This document shows positions 19,971 through 29,891 of a DNA stretch of 64,000 bases, piece after piece. The stretch is from Larix kaempferi (taxonomy: Eukaryota > Streptophyta > Pinopsida > Pinales > Pinaceae). The stretch spans positions 12,190,501 to 12,254,500 of the forward strand of contig BSBM01000436.1 of the NCBI GenBank assembly GCA_027924585.1, in the 5' to 3' direction. Every line of letters begins with the position of its first letter. Within the stretch, counting starts at the first letter, position 1. The notes beneath the pieces are model-generated. The model ran no database searches. It was not told the origin of the DNA and saw nothing but the letters and a program-made list of their open reading frames with translations. A program made the translations under genes and the position numbers.

Positions 19971-21615
19971 ATTTTTGTTCGGTATAATTTTATCCCTTTT
20001 TCGGGCCGAGCAATCCCTTTTACGAAAAAGGCACTTAGGGAGTTTCTGTTAAGCTCTTTTCTGACTCCTACAAACAAATAAGATTGCCGAGCAACCTTGT
20101 TTCCTTTCATGCTCGTTAAACGTATCTGAAAGGGCGTCTACCTGGTATAAGTTTACCCCTTTTCCGGACCTTGTAGACTAATTACGAAAAAGGTATACTC
20201 TAGTCACATCGGCTAGAAGAGTTCTCCATCCGCATCATTTTATGCTTTTTCGGGCCTTGGAGACTAAACGTACGAAAAATAAACACCAATAGAGTCCACT
20301 TACCGTTTTCAGACTCTCTAAATATGAAAGCAACCATGAGCATGAGCCGTCCTGGGCTCACAAAATCCACAGGACCGTACCACTTCAGAGCACACTTTTA
20401 TCCCTTCTTGGAGCTCATTAAAACTACGAAGAAGGAATCAATGGTGCCTCTTGGCGCCACGACAGATTACATCTACTCATTAGGCAGCTTCCCCATTTTG
20501 GTCGCCTTTGTTCAGAGTATTCTGCAGTATCTCACCTTGATAATCCCTCGACGGCACCTATCAGCTCGTCCCCCCCCCCCCCAAAGTCAATATATACCAT
20601 TCAGTCAAAGCAATGATCCCCACACCTACAAGTCAGTTCCCTACGCTGCCAGGTCAACCATGTCATCATGCTCTGAACAAAGGAAGTTTGAGTCTACCCA
20701 TTTTTGACCCAGTTATTTCCCATTCCCACAAGTATGTCAGTCCTACCATCAGTACTACAACACTTCAGTCTTACACCTCGTGCTCCTATCAAGGAAACAT
20801 CATTGCCTTGTTAGTTGCTGGTCTCCCTCTGTCGACGACAACCACATTTATTCCAGAGGATAGACCTAGAGGTCCCTGTGTCTTGGACTCATCCCCATTT
20901 ATGATGAGTGCCTACGAATCATTTCGAGAGGAATCCTCAGTACCTCTCCAAATGGTTGTTTCTCACATGCTCGACTTCAACACCTAGATCGCATCGTTGA
21001 GACTCGCACAGGGTATTTGTCTGTTTCACTTATTAGTCGAAGACCCCGGATACCTCCTGACTCCTCCACATTTGAGAGTCTTCCTATGGATAACACCAGT
21101 TACACTTTTTCTATAGAGATCCGGGTTGCGCATGGCGACAGTATTCAGGTTTACCCCAGTTTCATACTCCCTTCAGTATACAGTTACATTATTTCTCAGA
21201 GATGACTCATAGTCTTTGAGTCCCTACAGATGTTGGACACCTTCAGTTTCAGCAGTTCCTTAGTTATTCCAGTGTATCAGTCATTGAGATCCGTTATGAT
21301 CAGGCGTACATCCCAAAATAATGTCCCCCCTGGACCATTATGATGTACCAATATATTTCTTTATGTATTAGATCCCCCTTCTTGGGACTAATTGTTTTGT
21401 ATAAGTCTTGATACGAGCATGGGAATGCCCGCCTCGTCCTTTATCAGAGATTATACCTCATTCATATTGAGGCCACATAATATTTTTGTTTTTGCAGCTT
21501 CCTAGGACCGTGGCTCCAGTCTCCAACCGGTCTCTTCTCTCCCCTAAAACCCCAGAAAAAGACAAATGAACTATGATGTCTATCGGCCATACGATGAGCT
21601 CCTGCCCTCACACAT
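19971..21615 (+). other. Element B 3' non-coding region
   Basis: 1.6 kb without a recognisable domain. 19975-20310 has three loose repeats of a ccctttttcgggcc ... acgaaaaa(g/t) motif, about 100-130 bp apart. A run of 14 C lies near 20568-20582. Short frames at 20324-20707 and 20613-20987 are Ser/Thr/Pro-rich, lack known motifs and have no coding context. They could be remnants of an acquired sequence. Confidence 0.5.
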
Positions 21616-21627
21616 CAGGGGGCAATC
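21616..21627 (+). other. Element B polypurine tract
   Basis: cagggggcaatc directly precedes the 3' LTR. The core aggggg(c)aa is the usual Tat-type PPT that primes plus-strand DNA synthesis; it is short and interrupted by c and t near its end. Confidence 0.75.
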
Positions 21628-22350
21628 TGTTAACACCTAAAAAGTGCTCACTAGCTCATTCCCTTACTCACATGACCCATTTGTCCACTTTTCCACCATC
21701 TGAGCCTCTGAAACCAACAAAAGGTCACCAAAAGACCTTAGTACACCCCTTTTTCCATTAAAAAAGATTATTTTTCGAAGAAAATCATAAAAAACCCTCA
21801 AAAAGGGTCCAAATTCCCAAAAATATTAAAAAGGGAATTAAAATATTATTTTTATTCAAAAAAGGAAAAATGAGGGAAAAGTACCTAAACCATGTTGGTC
21901 AATACCATTTGGTTTCCACAAAACCACAAATGGTATTTCCCACCACCAAAACCTATAAAAAGGTGGTAGGGGCTCCTCATTTCACATCCATCCATTATCT
22001 CATCCTTATGCTGCTGAAATCTCCCTTGAGCATTTTAGCCATTGCAAACCACATTGGAGAAGAGACCATTGGAGATTGGAGTTGCTCATCCTTGGAGCCA
22101 TTCAACCTCAACATTAGAGGTATTGATTCCGCAAGCAATTGCTTGCCCCATTCTTTCAATACAAATTTATTATTCTTACATTGTCTTGTTCTTGATTTTA
22201 AATTATTTTTTGTTATTTGCTTAATATCTTTGCACAGATCCATGAATAGTCTTGTTTAATTAGTTTATTGTTATTTATTTCCATTGAAACTGCTGCTACT
22301 AGTTAGCAGGTGCCCATAGCACTAAGCCTGGTTGCAAAACCGGGCCAACA
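21628..22350 (+). repeat. Element B 3' LTR
   Basis: 723 bp, same ends as the 5' LTR (TGTTAAC ... CCAACA), four substitutions and one 1-bp deletion apart from it. Followed directly by acatc, the right-hand partner of the imperfect 5-bp target duplication, and by the leader of element A. Confidence 0.97.
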
Positions 22351-23044
22351 ACATCGAGGCCAAGAAATGTTGGGACTCAAAAAGTTTTGGAAGACACCCC
22401 AAAGACTCCAAAAAATGGGTCAAACCCTAAAACAAAGGATGAGACACCCAAAGAGCATACAAGTGTTGCAACAAACAACAAATGCTAAGCACAAAGGTTT
22501 GTAGGTCAGCAACACACCACTAGGGTACGGATAAGCAACTGTGTTCACTAAGGAACAAAACAAAGTCTCCAAAAAGAGTGACAAATGAACTAAACACTTC
22601 AAAAGCAAACAAGTGACCAAAAGATGACCTTAAAGACTCAAAAGAGGCTAATGAGACTCAATGAAGGATTACAGACCTCAAAAAACCAGTAAAGAAGACC
22701 AAAAACAAAGTTAGAAACCCACCCAAACAGGCAACAAACTCAACCTTACTTCGAACAGAGAGCTACATGAATGTGCCCTACTGTGCAGTAGGCAAACTAG
22801 TGCATTTGGGGATGTGTACGCTACTATGCAGAGGCAAACTAGCGCATATGCGCTACTGTATGTACAGTAGGGTAGCGCACAGGTCTTAAAAAATAAAAAA
22901 CTAACCTTGCAGAGGTGTAAAAATACTGAGTCAAACAAAGGGAAGCAGGTAGGGGTAACCTACAGGGCTTCTCAGAAGATTAAAAGGGTTAAGAAGTACT
23001 GGAAAGACAACAAGAAGGGTTTCCTAGAGCAAAAAAAATAACCT
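22351..23044 (-). mobile_element. Element A leader, distal part, with GCGCTA hairpins
   Basis: Continuation of the A leader beyond the B insertion. Non-coding. 22770-22885 contains several inverted copies of a gcgctac/gtagcgc-like motif (tacgctactatgc, agcgcatatgcgctactgt, gggtagcgcac), the same motif that recurs in the A LTR at 23747-23935. The end next to the PBS is A-rich on the plus strand. Confidence 0.75.
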
Positions 23045-23061
23045 CCCCAGCGAAGTCGCCA
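23045..23061 (-). other. Element A primer binding site
   Basis: Minus strand reads tggcgacttcgctgggg, three bases inside the LTR end. It is nearly the same as the PBS of element B and of the tRNA-Arg type used by Tat/Ogre elements. It fixes the orientation and the inner LTR border of element A. Confidence 0.85.
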
Positions 23062-23622
23062 GTCTGTTAGCGGGAACTACTACCCTATAGTGAGGAAATA
23101 GACACTATCAACTTAAGGGGGTGACAGGTAAACATACTGATTGCATTACAGAAGTGTTTATAAAGGGAAATAGATCAGAGATCTTGAGGACATACCTTAT
23201 GAACGAAGTTTGATCCTAGCTTTTGTCCAACCTTACGCTCGATCCTCCACTCAATCTCCCGTTTGATAAACTGACAATACAAAGACCTTTCTCAGCGTAT
23301 CTTGGCCAATATAATAATGATGGAATTGAAAAGTAATTCAAACATCAAGCATTAACCATCATGATCCAAACAAACACATAGTCCATTAAGCATTTGATTT
23401 GGGACGAGAAAGATGTTTCAACCTTTTATTGTCAAAAACATATGAATGATACAAAGTATACCTGACTTTGCAGCATGCTCATGCAACCTGATCCTAGGCT
23501 CCTGCTCCTCTCTGACTTCGAAGTTTCTCCAGCATAACCACCTTCAATACAAGCTTCTCATATAAGGAGAGTCTCTCAATGGCTCTCTTGTTTAACTATG
23601 TCTAACCCCTCTCTCCAATCTT

Positions 23623-23638
23623 CCTTGTATTTATAGGA
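23623..23638 (-). promoter_or_regulatory. TATA box in element A LTR
   Basis: Minus strand tcctataaatacaagg. It lies about 560 bp from the inner LTR end, with the GCGCTA hairpins upstream in U3. A start about 30 bp downstream (near 23590) is inferred. Confidence 0.65.
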
Positions 23639-23746
23639 CAAGGTAGGCAGTTCAGGTTGAGAGGTGGTTGCAGGGGAAGTTGGAAAACCAACTGCAACTA
23701 ATCCCCATTCGTCAAATTAGTATTTTTTTGATCATATTTTAAGATG

Positions 23747-23935
23747 TGCGCTACTATTTCACAGTGGAGTAGCGCATAGTGCGTGACTACAGCATTAAAT
23801 ACTAGCGTTTGCCATTTTTTGGATGTTGTGCGCTAGTTTACTGAAGTAGAGTAGCGCATACCAGGAGGTGTGAGTTACTATATAGCTTACAGGGTAGCGC
23901 CCATGCGCTGGTTTGCTTAAGGAGAGTAGCGCCCA
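23747..23935 (-). repeat. GCGCTA/TAGCGC hairpin repeats in element A U3
   Basis: Pairs tgcgcta ... tagcgca at 23747/23770, 23829/23852 and 23904/23927 (the last tgcgctg), arms about 23 bp apart and units about 75-82 bp apart, with an additional tagcgc at 23895. Each pair can fold into a hairpin. The same motif occurs in the A leader at 22770-22885. Confidence 0.8.
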
Positions 23936-24052
23936 TGCCAAAATATGATATTTTTTAGGGTTTTGTCAGCTTGCAGGAAGATGAATCAGGTCAAAGTCTC
24001 ATCTGAGGTCATTATGCTCTTCAATCCAAGTTGTCCTTTTGTGTGATCAACA

Positions 24053-25825
24053 GCTCAAGGTGATCACAGACGGAGAAGTGCAGATTTGACCTATAACAGG
24101 CTTGCGATATGAATCCACCTTCATTTTTGCATTGATCATTAATTTCATTCAGATTTAGCATGGTATTTTTCTTCATCCACACTCGCTTCTTGGCATCTAT
24201 CTTATCATCATTTTCTCCATTATCTTTGTTGGTTTTCTTGGCTGAGTTGTATGTTAATCTTCTCATAGTATTCTGACAAAATGCAGCTATGTGACCAAAC
24301 TGGTTGCATGACCAACACCTAACTGAGCTGGTGGAACTTCCATCACTTCTTTGATCAACTTCTTTTCTCCATCCTTGAGAATGTCCTTGACTGTAGATTC
24401 TTGTCTTTTGATCTTCAAATATTCTTGTATTTTTCTTCTTCCAAGGTTCACTGATTCTTCTTGCTGACGTGTACAAGGGACTCCTCCTTGATTGATTTCT
24501 TTGACTTGCACAATCTTGGGCTTTGTGCCCAAACCCACTACACATGTAGCATCTTAATGTATGACAGTTGGCAACAACATGTCTATCTTTGTTGCATGTC
24601 CAGCTTCTAACCGAGTTGTTTTGTCTTCCAATATTCTCTCTTCCATTTACACAATCTATTGCCTTGTGACTAAAGTTAGAACAAGAAAAACAATAGCCAT
24701 TAAATCTATATTCATACCTTGGACCTTGTTTGCTTTGAGGATTGGGCCTAGCTCCTTGATGTGTCCTTGAACAACCAACATCTTTGTTGTCATGAGATGC
24801 ATCCTTGGTCATTGATGGACCAGCTTCTGGAGTCTTTGGAGACCACTTGTCTTCTTCTAGATTGTCTTCTACCTTTTTATACCCAAGGCCAGTTTTGTCA
24901 TGGGGAGTCCTTTGGCAATCCAAAATCTCATCTAAAATAGCTGAGCTATGTTTGAACTTGCCATATGCATCAAACTTTTCATTTTTCTTCTTGAGTCCAA
25001 CAACTTCCATTTCAAGCTCTTCATTTTTCTTCTCCTTTTCATCCAAGTGACTTCTCAATACTTCTTCTCTTCTTTTAGCTTCCTCCAATTGAATTTTCAA
25101 ATCAAGATTATCCCATCTTGTTTCTTCAAGTTCTTTAGGATCTACACCAATCTCTTCTTGCTCTTTTGCGAATCCAATCTTCAATTCTTTAATTTCATCA
25201 TTTTCATCTTCCAGCTTATCTTGCAAGTCTTTGTTCTTGAGTTTCAAATTCATGAACAAAGCTTTTGTCTCCTCTTTGTATTTCTCAAATGAACTCAAAA
25301 TTTTCTTCTTGAGTCTAGGATTGAATTTAAGATCAACATCCAACAATGTGTGTGTAAATGCATTATTGGCTTTCAACATGACTTCTTGTTCATCTTCTGT
25401 AAGTACAACTTCATCGTCATTACATTTAGAATTTTCATCTATTGAAGAGTGCTTACTTCACTTGTATCTAAAGCTTGTACATGCTTCTCTTCTTGCTTTT
25501 CATCCTTGACTTTTGTGTCCTCTTCTATGTCTTGACTCCTCCTTTGGCATTCTTCTTCCAGCTTAAACCAGAGATCCTTGGTTGAAGTATACTTTCCAAT
25601 GCTTTCTTTGATATGGTTTGAGAGTCCATCCATCAAAAACTTCAATGCTACTTTATTGTCTTTCTCAACTGTTGCCTTTGTCTTCTTGCTTGTCTAGACC
25701 TGTGGGTTCACAACAATTTCCCAAACACCGAATTTCTTCAAGTAGGCCTTCATCTTGCTCCTCCAACCAAAATAATCTTTCATATAAAAAAATCCAACTT
25801 CATTGTCTGTTTGTGCTTCCATTGT
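24053..25825 (-). pseudogene. Copia-type gag, 3'-truncated by element A
   Basis: Minus strand, near 25825 the Copia gag start region (MEAQTDNE; a frameshift, then MKAYLKKFGVWEIVVNPQ). Then LKFLMDGLSNHIKESIGKYT with TKDLWFKLEEEC (UBN2-type gag), a 1-nt frameshift near 25440, then a long open frame from 25379. That frame has a long coiled coil (about 25300-24950), KTGLGYKK, and zinc knuckles: CFSC-x4-H-x4-C, a second with its first Cys lost (SWTCNKDRH), CYMC-x4-H-x4-C and CWSC-x4-H-x4-C. The last eight residues of the open frame come from the element A LTR, so A interrupted gag here. Protease, integrase and RT of this element are outside the window. Confidence 0.87.
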
Positions 25826-25872
25826 GTCTATTGATCTCCTTCAAGCTTGTTAGGCTTATGTTGAAGGTCCTT

Positions 25873-25884
25873 GCTCTGATACCA
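25873..25884 (-). other. Copia primer binding site
   Basis: Minus strand tggtatcagagc, the initiator tRNA-Met complement found in most plant Copia elements, two bases from the LTR end. Confidence 0.92.
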
Positions 25885-25886
25885 AT

Positions 25887-28206
25887 TGTTAGACACAATG
25901 GCTCACTGAGAGGGGGGGGGGCTGAATCAGTGAGCCTACACTTAATTCAATTTTACTTCTGCAACCACTAACTCTTATATCATCATTTCAATTTTTCATC
26001 AAAATCATATTCATCATTTAACTATATACCAACCACATGTCATTTATCAAATAAAACACATCAACACAATGTACAAGAGACACAAGATATAGTTGTAATA
26101 TTTTGTATTAGTTCAACAGCTACAACCGTGAGGTTTATCAACACCTACTGATACAGAAGCACCAACATCCAAACCAAGACACTGCTTGGTCTTTTTCTTA
26201 GATCCTACTAAGAAAAATAATCACAAGACCCAGCTTGTATACATACACATTTATCACATTACATTTCATCAAATTTCACATGTCCTCAATGTCATTATCT
26301 AGTCAATAACCTACTGTCAACAAGCACATCACCATAAATTTGTCCACATCAAAACTGCCATCATTGTTGTTTCCCTATCTTCATTTTGTCCACATGCTTC
26401 AACTTATCTTTTACTGTTTCATGTCATCACACTGTCCACAATCATGTCATTTCCAATCGAGTTGTTGTCATCTATCTACTGTAGTTGTCACAGTCACTGT
26501 CAAGCAAGTGATCACAATCATGTCATGGCTGCAATGTCATAATCAACTGTCACACTCATGTCATTGTCAAATCAATCATGTAAAGGTTGTTACTGCCAAT
26601 CAATCACTAACATTGTATTGATAACTCATGCTCAAGGATCATGTAACTTCCTTCTTCACTTTGGTGGGTTCAAGATATCTCTGGGCAAATCCTTACTTCA
26701 GTCCAAGACTATGCCCAGGTGTCCTTAGTTAAAGACTTAATTTCTTAAAAAATGTGATTGCACCCTGATCACAAGCTTGTGTATTTGCTTACTGCTGTAG
26801 CTTTGTATGCCTGGAAAGTGTGATAGAGATCAAGATAGATATTTTGGTAAACTGTCTTTTGCTCTGCTTCTTATCCGAATTTTAGAGCTAGAGAGAGATC
26901 ACATTTTGCATACTGATCCAACAATAAGCCATTTCTATAGTCCGTGATTAACTTGAACAGCAGCCTGAATTTCAGTCAGCCTCTATCTACAGTAAATAAT
27001 GTGCATATGCCTCTACAAAGATATCCTTCCTTACTGAGACAACCCGAGATCAGAACCCAGAAAGATTGATAATTTTAGCATTCAAAATGAGAGTTGGGCG
27101 TCTACTGTAGCTGCTATAGTACCCGAAAATAAGAGATAAGTAAAATGCTTTTACTGCTGCACCATTGCTGCTCCACTGAACCAATACTGACCCGAAATCA
27201 GAGCTCTGCACTATACCCACGAATTTCTTCATAGCTCCACGAAAATCTTCAGCTAAAAGTGAAGCTTTTAAGGTGTATTTATATAGGTCTTGTATATATA
27301 TATATATCTACTGAGCCGACATTGCAAAAGTTATTTTAAATTAACCTCTTATTATTAGATTTATTTGGGAGCCGACTTTGCTTGATACACGCCAAATTTT
27401 ATGTTTTTTTACAATAAACAAAATTGCCATGTCATCATTTAATTGTTGTCATAAGCACTTGTTATGCTTTCCATGTTTGTCATACTTGTCACCTTTGCCA
27501 TTCTTTTCTTACTTGTCCACAAGCCATGCTATTGTCTTCCATGTCCTCCATATCATCATAGGGTTGCATCAAGCCACTAGGGCTTTCAACGACATGCCAT
27601 GTGCATGATGCTTGTCACCAAATGTACCATTGTCAACTTCAACATCAAGCCAATATGTGTGTGGGTGCCTCAACTACATCAAGTGCAAACAATGGGAATC
27701 AAGGTCTTCACAGAGGTTCCATGACTTCATTATGTCATCAATGACCACATTATCATGCCATATAACCATGTCAAGTGCAAGTAGTGGGTTCCATCATAGG
27801 ACAAGAGTGTCAAGGGCTTCATTATAGAATCCAACCTCCCTTAAGGGCATCAAGAGCGAACTCATAGGCTCAAAGACCAAATTGTGGGTCCAAGGACATC
27901 TAAGGCATCATCATATCACCTCCATTTAGCTTGTGGGCTTCATGACTTCATCAAGCCACAAATGACCACAGAATGGGTCATTTGGACCATTAGGTGTTCC
28001 AATGGATCCAATGCCCACATCCACTGTCCTTCTTGCCACGTTTCCTATTGTTATTAGCCTTGTCCTTATTGTGTCTTCAAGCCATCCACATCATCATCTT
28101 TTCCATTTCTCAAGCTATGTCAAAATGCCTTTGTCATTAATGTTGAGCAAAGTGTTTCTCAATTATCACTATGGTTGTGCTAAACGCCTTTCATTGATTC
28201 GACACA
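25887..28206 (-). repeat. Copia 5' LTR
   Basis: Inner end is certain: TGTTAGACACAATGG (plus strand) two bases from the PBS. It is followed by an inverted repeat (ggctcactgag / ctgaatcagtgagcc) around a run of 10 G. The outer end is estimated at 28206 (CGACACA), where homology to LINE1 RT begins on the other side. It contains a TATA box at 27272-27287 and a long stretch rich in tgtcat/catgtc words (26300-26600; 27410-27930). At 2.3 kb it is long for Copia; the partner LTR is outside the window. Confidence 0.7.
27272..27287 (-). promoter_or_regulatory. TATA box in Copia LTR
   Basis: Minus strand cctatataaatacacc, preceded by a (ta)n run (27294-27307). It places U3/R near 27245; the rest of the LTR down to 25887 would be R/U5. 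Confidence 0.65.
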
Positions 28207-29874
28207 CTATGAACCAACTTATTCCTCCTTCTGACCTAATCGAAAATGCTATCCAAAGCGATGTATTTAGCATATAACATATGTCTCCAAATACATTCCC
28301 AAGTCAAGAAGTTCCATACCGACTCGACAACCAAAGCTTGGTTAAAAGGTGAATGCTTTTTAAGCCCCATATATCCTGATCCTTGAAGTGTAAATGATCT
28401 TCCATCTAGCAAGATTTGAGCTAAGATATCCTCTAGGACCCTTGCATGGAAAGTTAAGGCATGTTTTCCAAATTTGTTACAAAACTCCATTTTGAATGTA
28501 AGCCATTAATTGCGAATAACAGGCATGACTCCCAATACTGACTTCATAAGAACAAGTCTCCCTACACGGGAGAGCCAACGATTACACCAACACAAAGCTC
28601 TTTTTTCAATCCTAGCAACAAGCCAAATCCAATCCACACACCCATACTTATTAGGTTTAAGAGTATAACCCAAATACTGCACTCTATTGTCCAAGGTATG
28701 AAATGCATAGTGAAAAAACCTATCCCAAGTGTTATGGAAATGAGTAGCCTCTTAACGGGTATACATAACAAACTTTCCTACATTGATTTCCATGCTCATG
28801 GATCGACAAAACAAAGAAAGTTTTCATGATACCCTCCTCATTGAACCCAAGGTAGAAAAGAAGGATGTCATCAACAAACAAAAGGTGGGTCAATTGTTCC
28901 TTATCTAAAAAATATATCCCACAAACCTTTATTTGGCTTCCTACTGAAATCATGGCCCTGCTTAATCCCTTTGCAAGTAACAAAAAAAGGGGGACAAAGG
29001 ATACCCTTGTTGTAACCCCCTTGCAGGATTGAAAAATTAGATCTTGATTAGTTGATAAGAACAACGAAAGAGGAACTAGTAATGCATCCTATAATCCACT
29101 TAATGACTGAGAAAGGGAACCCAACATGCAAAAGTAATAACCTCAAGTAAAGCTAATATACCATGTCATAGGCTTTACATGAATCCAATTTGATGACAAC
29201 TACCGAAATATGTGCAAACTTGATGGTATGTAAGCCTTCTTGTGTGGACCCTATAACTTCATGTATTAACCTGCACTTTACAAAACTAAACTGCTCATCC
29301 AACAAGACCCTAGAAAGAATTGGTTTTATACACAAAACTATCATCTTTGATATAATATTATACACATAGTTGTTCAGATAGATCAATCTAAATTAATTAA
29401 AAGTGCTAAGGCAGTCCACCTTAGGGATCAACGCCAAGAAGGTGGTATTGAAACAACTAGGCATCTTCCACCACCTGCAACAGTTCATCACCAATAACCT
29501 CAAATAAATCTAAAAAAATTTATGTTGTCCACCTATCTGACCTTGGGCTTTTATCTTTTTTGGAAAATCATAAAGAACATATATTAGCTCCTCCTTGGAC
29601 AAAGGACAATATAGATATGCATTCTCCTTTTCCTCTACAAACCTAGGGAATAACGCCACCGTATTCATGATTTCCTCAATATTTGATCCATCGGGTTCAT
29701 AAAAAATAAACTAGAAGTGGTTGACCCCAAGCCAAGGTATTTCATGAAAACCCCAAGTCAAGTGGCCATACCGATATTTCATCTCCTCAATAGTGTTAAA
29801 GATTTTGCGATGCCTTGCAAAATTCTAAAAAATGGTATTTTGATTCCGAGGCAATCCAAAGTGCTCGAATCTTT
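28207..29874 (-). pseudogene. LINE1: reverse transcriptase, C-terminal part
   Basis: Fragments in three frames on the minus strand. Near 29860 QIEWQLKIRALWI (linker before RT), 29386-29153 LDEQFSFVKCRLIHEV and VVVIKLDSCKAYDMVYW (RT blocks I-III), 29064-28732 QLTHLLFVDDILLF (FVDD active site), 28694-28506 the post-RT region (KEL...WCNRWLSRVGRLVLMKSVLG), and 28490-28236 SVWNFLTWECIWRHMLYAKYI. A TAG replaces Trp just before VRRRNKLVHS. Homology stops at the Copia LTR border, so Copia inserted here; the LINE zinc finger and tail lie beyond the window. Non-functional. Confidence 0.85.
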
Positions 29875-29891
29875 AGTTGCCACTCAATTTC

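Larger units (their letters stand above)
6609..22350 (+). mobile_element. Complete Ty3 Tat-type LTR retrotransposon B with antisense PMD gene
   Basis: Two 724/723-bp LTRs differ by four substitutions and one 1-bp indel. They bracket a PBS, a 2-kb leader, gag, PR-RT-RH-INT, a second RNase H, a 3-kb region with an antisense PMD gene and tandem arrays, a non-coding tail and a PPT. Length 15.7 kb is large for a Ty3 element and fits the Tat/Ogre group, as do the gag core, the PBS type and the extra RNase H. LTRs begin TGTTAAC and end CCAACA. Inserted in the leader of element A. The near-identical LTRs make it a recent insertion, yet gag-pol carries several disabling changes. Confidence 0.95.
23065..24052 (-). 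repeat. Element A 5' LTR
   Basis: 988 bp; on the plus strand it starts TGTTAGCG next to the PBS and ends GATCAACA, giving TGTT...AACA termini. The outer border is set by where Copia gag coding stops making sense (HLELL). It contains a TATA box (23623-23638, minus) and, upstream of it, GCGCTA hairpin repeats. The 3' LTR is outside the window, so the outer border cannot be checked against a partner. Confidence 0.75.

Noticed and set aside
20324-20987. Genes in the 3' region of element B
   Set aside because: Two overlapping Ser/Thr-rich frames of about 125 codons without motifs, beside a 14-C run; no support beyond being open.
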